Below, one piece after another: positions 40,355 through 43,735 of a stretch of DNA of 43,735 bases (position 1 is the stretch's first letter; each line of letters starts with the position of its first letter). This DNA comes from an uncultured Prevotella sp. (lineage in GTDB: Bacteria > Bacteroidota > Bacteroidia > Bacteroidales > Bacteroidaceae): NCBI GenBank assembly GCA_900772835.1, contig CAAGSA010000088.1, positions 1 to 43,735 of the forward strand, read 5' to 3'. The position numbers and the translations under genes are program-made. Below the pieces are notes generated by a model that ran no database searches, was not told the origin of the DNA, and was given only the letters and a program-made list of their open reading frames with translations.

Positions 40355-42370
40355 ATGAACGAAAAGAAGATTATGAACAGAGCGGCAGATAACATCCGTA
40401 TTCTTGCTGCATCTATGGTTGAAAAAGCCAAGTCCGGTCATCCAGGCGGTGCCATGGGCGGTGCTGACTTCATCAATGTGTTGTTCTCCGAATTCCTCGT
40501 ATGGGATCCGGACAACCTGGAGTGGGAAGGCAGAGACCGTTTCTATCTCGACCCGGGCCACATGTCTCCAATGCTCTACAGCGCACTTGCTCTGCAGGGC
40601 AAATTCACGATTGAAGAACTGAAGCAGTTCCGCCAGTGGGGCTCCCCCACTCCCGGCCATCCGGAGCGTGACGTAAAGCGCGGCATTGAGAACACGTCTG
40701 GTCCGCTCGGACAAGGTCATACCTTTGCCGCCGGAGCTGCCGTTGCCGAGAAATTCCTCCAGGCAAAGCTCGGAAAAGAAGTCATCAAGCACAAGATCTA
40801 CGCATATATCTCTGACGGTGGCGTGCAGGAGGAAATTTCGCAGGGTACCGCACGCATTGCCGGCAACCTCGGTCTCAACAACCTTATCATGTTCTACGAC
40901 TCCAACGATATACAGCTTTCCACAGAGTGCAGCGTCGTTATGAACGAGGACACTGCAGCCAAATACAAGGCATGGGGATGGAACGTGGTAACCATCAACG
41001 GCAACGACCCCGACGAGATTCGCCAGGCGCTGAAAGACGCGCAGAACGAAGAGGAGCGCCCGACGCTCATCATCGGAAAGACAATCATGGGTAAGGGCGC
41101 GCTGAAGGATGACGGCACAAGCTATGAGTGCAGCATCAAAACCCACGGTGCCCCACTCGGCGGCGAAGCATACATCAACACCATCAAGAATCTGGGCGGC
41201 GACCCGGAGAATCCATTCGTAATCTTCCCCGAAACAGAAAAGATATATGCCGACCGCAAGGAGGAACTTCGCAAGATCGTTGCCGAGCGCCACGCTGAAG
41301 AGAAAGCCTGGGCTGAGGCAAACCCGGAAAAGGCAGCACAAATGAAGGAGTGGTTCAGCGGCAACGCACCGAAAGTAGACTGGTCTGCCCTTGTGCAGAA
41401 AGAAGGCTCAGCCACACGCGCCGCTTCGGCAGCATGCCTCGGCGTTCTTGCAGAACAGGTTCCGAACATGATCTGTTCTTCTGCCGACCTCTCGAACAGC
41501 GACAAGACCGACGGATTCCTGAAGAAGACACGATCCATCGTGCGCGGCGACTTCGGGGGTGCGTTCTTCCAGGCCGGTGTGAGCGAACTAACAATGGCCT
41601 GCATGTGTATCGGTATGTATCTGCACGGCGGCGTGATTCCTGCTTGCGGCACATTCTTCGTGTTCTCCGACTATATGAAACCAGCTGTGCGTATGGCAGC
41701 ATTGATGGAAGTACCCATCAAGTTCATCTGGACTCACGACGCATTCCGCGTAGGCGAGGACGGACCGACCCATGAGCCAGTTGAACAGGAGGCACAGATA
41801 CGCCTGATGGAGAAGCTGAAGAACCACCACGGCAAGGACAGCGTGCGCGTGTTCCGCCCGGCAGATGCCGACGAGACAACCGTATGCTGGAAGATGGCTA
41901 TGGAGAATATGGAAACTCCTACCGCCCTTATCTTCTCGCGCCAGAACATCGCCAAGCTACCTGCCGGCAACGACTACGAACAGGCTCGCAAGGGAGCATA
42001 CGTAGTGGCAGGTTCCGACGACAACTTCGACGTTATCCTTCTTGCCGACGGCTCTGAGGTTTCCACTCTTGTTGCCGGTGCAGAACTCCTGCGCAAGGAC
42101 GGCATCAAGATTCGTATCGTCAGCGTACCGAGCGAAGGCCTCTTCCGCAACCAGAGCAAGAAGTATCAGGAGAGCATCCTGCCGGCAGGAAGCAAGATTT
42201 TCGGTATGACGGCAGGTCTGCCTGTAACTCTCGAAAGCCTTGTCGGTGCCAACGGCAAGGTGTTCGGCATGCCGAGCTTCGGATTCTCTGCGCCTTACAA
42301 GGTGCTCGACGAAAAGTTGGGCTACACGGCAGAGAATGTATACAAGCAGGTCAAGGAATTCCTGGCATAA
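40355..42370 (+). CDS. tkt: Transketolase
   Basis: A 671-residue thiamine-diphosphate enzyme. Motifs in order are 'KSGHPGGAMGGADFINVLF' and 'LSPTPGHPERDVKRGIENTSGPLGQG'-like segments near residues 90-120. The ThDP-binding region is 'ISDGGVQEEISQGTARIAGNLG' (SDG instead of the more usual GDG), then 'THDAFRVGEDGPTHEPVEQ' in the pyrimidine domain and a C-terminal domain ending 'YKQVKEFLA'. It interconverts pentose, hexose, triose and tetrose phosphates, taking up the xylulose-5-phosphate made by AraD. It is 45 bp after the kinase and is probably part of the arabinose transcript. The second of the quoted segments is described from its position, with the actual residues GSPTPGHPERDVKRG. Confidence 0.95.
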   Translation: MNEKKIMNRAADNIRILAASMVEKAKSGHPGGAMGGADFINVLFSEFLVWDPDNLEWEGRDRFYLDPGHMSPMLYSALALQGKFTIEELKQFRQWGSPTPGHPERDVKRGIENTSGPLGQGHTFAAGAAVAEKFLQAKLGKEVIKHKIYAYISDGGVQEEISQGTARIAGNLGLNNLIMFYDSNDIQLSTECSVVMNEDTAAKYKAWGWNVVTINGNDPDEIRQALKDAQNEEERPTLIIGKTIMGKGALKDDGTSYECSIKTHGAPLGGEAYINTIKNLGGDPENPFVIFPETEKIYADRKEELRKIVAERHAEEKAWAEANPEKAAQMKEWFSGNAPKVDWSALVQKEGSATRAASAACLGVLAEQVPNMICSSADLSNSDKTDGFLKKTRSIVRGDFGGAFFQAGVSELTMACMCIGMYLHGGVIPACGTFFVFSDYMKPAVRMAALMEVPIKFIWTHDAFRVGEDGPTHEPVEQEAQIRLMEKLKNHHGKDSVRVFRPADADETTVCWKMAMENMETPTALIFSRQNIAKLPAGNDYEQARKGAYVVAGSDDNFDVILLADGSEVSTLVAGAELLRKDGIKIRIVSVPSEGLFRNQSKKYQESILPAGSKIFGMTAGLPVTLESLVGANGKVFGMPSFGFSAPYKVLDEKLGYTAENVYKQVKEFLA

Positions 42371-42488
42371 CTAAAAAAACGAAACTGAAGGGGGAGAATC
42401 CGGGGGTACACAGCCCCTGGTATCTCGTCCTTTCATAAATAACTCTTTAAATCAAAATCATTTATTAACCCTTAAAAACTTAAAGACT

Positions 42489-42929
42489 ATGGAAGTAAAG
42501 ACAATCGGATTGGCATGCGACCACGCTGGTTTCCCACTCAAGCAGTTCGTAATCCAGTATCTTGAAGCAAAAGGCTACGCTTACAAGGACTTTGGCACTT
42601 TCAGCGACACAAGCTGCGACTATCCAGATTTCGCTCATCCTCTGGCAGAGGCAATTGAGAGCGGCGAGTGCTATCCAGGCATCGCAATCTGCGGTAGCGG
42701 CGAAGGTATGGCAATGACTCTGAACAAGCATCAGGGTGTGCGTGCCGGACTGGCTTGGATTCCAGAGATTGCAGGGCTCATCCGTCAGCACAACAATGCA
42801 AATGTTCTCGTAATGCCGGGTCGATTCATCGACAACAAGACTGCCGAGAAGATTATGGACGAATTCTTCAAGACTCCTTTCGAGGGCGGACGCCATGAAA
42901 GAAGGGTTGAAAAAATGCCTGTGAAATAA
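42489..42929 (+). CDS. rpiB: Ribose-5-phosphate isomerase B
   Basis: A 146-residue RpiB/LacAB-fold protein. Motifs are 'LACDHAGFPLK' at residues 8-18, 'FGTFSDTSCDYPDFAHPLAEAI', 'AICGSGEGMAMTLNKHQGVRAGL' with the active-site Cys, and 'NVLVMPGRFIDNKTAEKIMDEFF'. It interconverts ribose-5-phosphate and ribulose-5-phosphate. It is separated from transketolase by 118 bp that include a G/C-rich stretch able to form a weak hairpin. It closes the pentose block, and a strong terminator follows. Confidence 0.96.
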   Translation: MEVKTIGLACDHAGFPLKQFVIQYLEAKGYAYKDFGTFSDTSCDYPDFAHPLAEAIESGECYPGIAICGSGEGMAMTLNKHQGVRAGLAWIPEIAGLIRQHNNANVLVMPGRFIDNKTAEKIMDEFFKTPFEGGRHERRVEKMPVK

Positions 42930-42968
42930 ACAGCACCAAAACCACAGAGCATCAACAACAAAATAATT

Positions 42969-43010
42969 AATCCGCAGGTATGGGACAACTTTCCCAACCT
43001 GCGGATTTTT
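42969..43010 (+). terminator. Strong terminator after rpiB
   Basis: AATCCGCAGGT (42969-42979) pairs with ACCTGCGGATT (42997-43007). An inner TGGGA/TCCCA stem follows after a single bulged A at 42980, and the helix runs into TTTTT (43006-43010). Confidence 0.92.
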
Positions 43011-43487
43011 ATATTTCCGATCATTACCGCCTTTCTAATATCAGAAGCAGTTTTGGTATTTAACTTCAATTCACATTTCAACCTTCATAATTTAACACTT
43101 ACCTTTCGGATTTATTTACACTATTATTTCCTTTTATAGTCCATTCCATACCGTTAGCCGCAACATACACAATCCGTGACTACAGCTGTTTTTGGAAAAT
43201 GCAAACGATTAAGAAACAAAACATCCGATTTCCACCTCCAGGAGCACCCCATACCCCCACTTATCCATCACAAACTCTTCAACCGTTCAATATGAACGAT
43301 TAAAGCGTTTCTATCAAATGGCCGCATTTTTCGTTGTCTCTCATTCGCGAAAGAAGCATAACACACTGAACAGCAAGACATTGCACGAACGACTAAATTT
43401 TACCATTTTTCCGAACGAAATTCCATTTCCGCGAAAATACGCGATTCTCAGAGCGTCAGCCTCCACAAGATTTAACATTTAAATGTT
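43011..43487. other. Non-coding stretch after rpiB
   Basis: I find no supported gene on either strand in these 477 bp. Visible elements are a CGTTCA-ata-TGAACG inverted repeat (43284-43298) and a perfect 14-bp palindrome AACATTTAAATGTT (43474-43487). A half site GCAAACG at about 43201 resembles the LacI operators near susC, but without a mirrored half. Confidence 0.5.
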
Positions 43488-43711
43488 TCAATTCGTTAAA
43501 ACCGCAAGAAAGAGTTGCGCCTTGCTGTAGAGCGTGTCGCTGATGGCACTCCTGTCCTTGAAGCGCGCTGCGAGTATGCCCTAACGTATTTGTAATACAG
43601 TCTATCGCTGATTTTGTACGGATTGTTCTGCGCAAACAATGGCTGAACGACAAGCACTTCAGCCACGTCCATAAGCAGACGCACGGCTTTCCATCTTATT
43701 ATATAATACAT
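43488..43711 (-). pseudogene. Frameshifted N-terminal remnant of a sensor-like exported protein
   Basis: On the minus strand from ATG 43711 (preceded by GAAGAAGAAGGA) the frame gives a hydrophobic leader ending LVVQPLFAQ, then NNPYKISDRLYYKYVRAYSQ. It then loses sense and stops at 43496. A different frame, offset by two bases, carries on with FKDRSAISDTLYSKAQLF and stops at 43488. Signal peptide + AQNNPYKI-D-x-LY followed by a DTLY-x-KA helix is the usual N-terminus of Bacteroidota periplasmic-sensor histidine kinases and related TPR proteins. I infer a dead fragment with one frameshift; nothing of the kinase remains downstream. Confidence 0.45.
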
Positions 43712-43723
43712 TCCTTCTTCTTC

Positions 43724-43735
43724 GGGGGGGGGGGG
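43724..43735. repeat. Run of 12 G at the window edge
   Basis: The last 12 bases are all G. Read on the minus strand this is a C-run 12 bp upstream of the remnant's ATG. It may be a true homopolymer or a poly-G read artefact at a contig end. Confidence 0.6.

Noticed and set aside
43201..43220. Third LacI operator near the right end
   Set aside because: Only one half (GCAAACG) is present; the mirrored half is missing.

Overview
The window reads as chromosomal DNA of a Bacteroidota bacterium, most likely a Prevotellaceae-type gut or rumen organism. The grounds are paired SusC/SusD outer-membrane proteins, Bacteroidota-type lipoproteins, -7 promoter boxes of the TAnnTTTG type, a Nudix-type arabinose regulator, and the gene order of the arabinose locus. 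The genus is an inference; no rRNA or marker gene settles it. The right end stops in a run of 12 G, so it is probably a contig edge.

Left end (1-360): the tail of a RelB/DinJ-type antitoxin overlaps a YafQ-type toxin gene that is cut after 29 codons. It converges on a SusF-like gene that also looks cut. Between and partly inside these genes lies a 4-unit, 22-bp tandem repeat.

Starch locus (315-21690): a leftward operon susC-susD-susE-like-susF-like (TonB-dependent transporter, SusD lipoprotein and two starch-binding lipoproteins). A LacI-type regulator is divergent to it, followed on the + strand by an MFS maltodextrin transporter, a GH77 4-alpha-glucanotransferase with two N-terminal CBM20-like domains, a GH97 alpha-glucosidase (SusB), a GH13 pullulanase, a GH13 neopullulanase (SusA) and a CBM26-bearing GH13 alpha-amylase. 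Together they would hydrolyse starch outside the cell, import oligosaccharides across the outer membrane, trim them in the periplasm, import them into the cytoplasm and disproportionate them. The susC/lacI gap holds two near-identical LacI-type palindromes placed symmetrically with respect to the two promoters.

Housekeeping block (22134-29440): an ABC-F protein with one degenerate ATP site, grpE, dnaJ, a DedA membrane protein, folC and, convergent to them, a GNAT/carbon-nitrogen hydrolase fusion.

Pentose/galactose block (29952-42929), all on the + strand: cytoplasmic mutarotase, galactokinase, lipoprotein mutarotase, SSS sodium/sugar symporter, Nudix-type AraR, AraD, AraA, an FGGY pentulose kinase, transketolase and RpiB. 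This converts L-arabinose through L-ribulose and L-ribulose-5-P to D-xylulose-5-P and feeds the pentose phosphate pathway.

Right end (42930-43735): a strong terminator, about 480 bp with no gene I can support, then a frameshifted N-terminal remnant (minus strand) resembling a Bacteroidota sensor protein.

The feature least explained by known genes is a set of short intergenic tandem arrays with exact 21-, 22- or 26-bp periods (269-356, 9195-9257, 9275-9352, 21861-21944, 29621-29699). Two of them share a sequence family, and one supplies the last codons and stop of the SusF-like gene.
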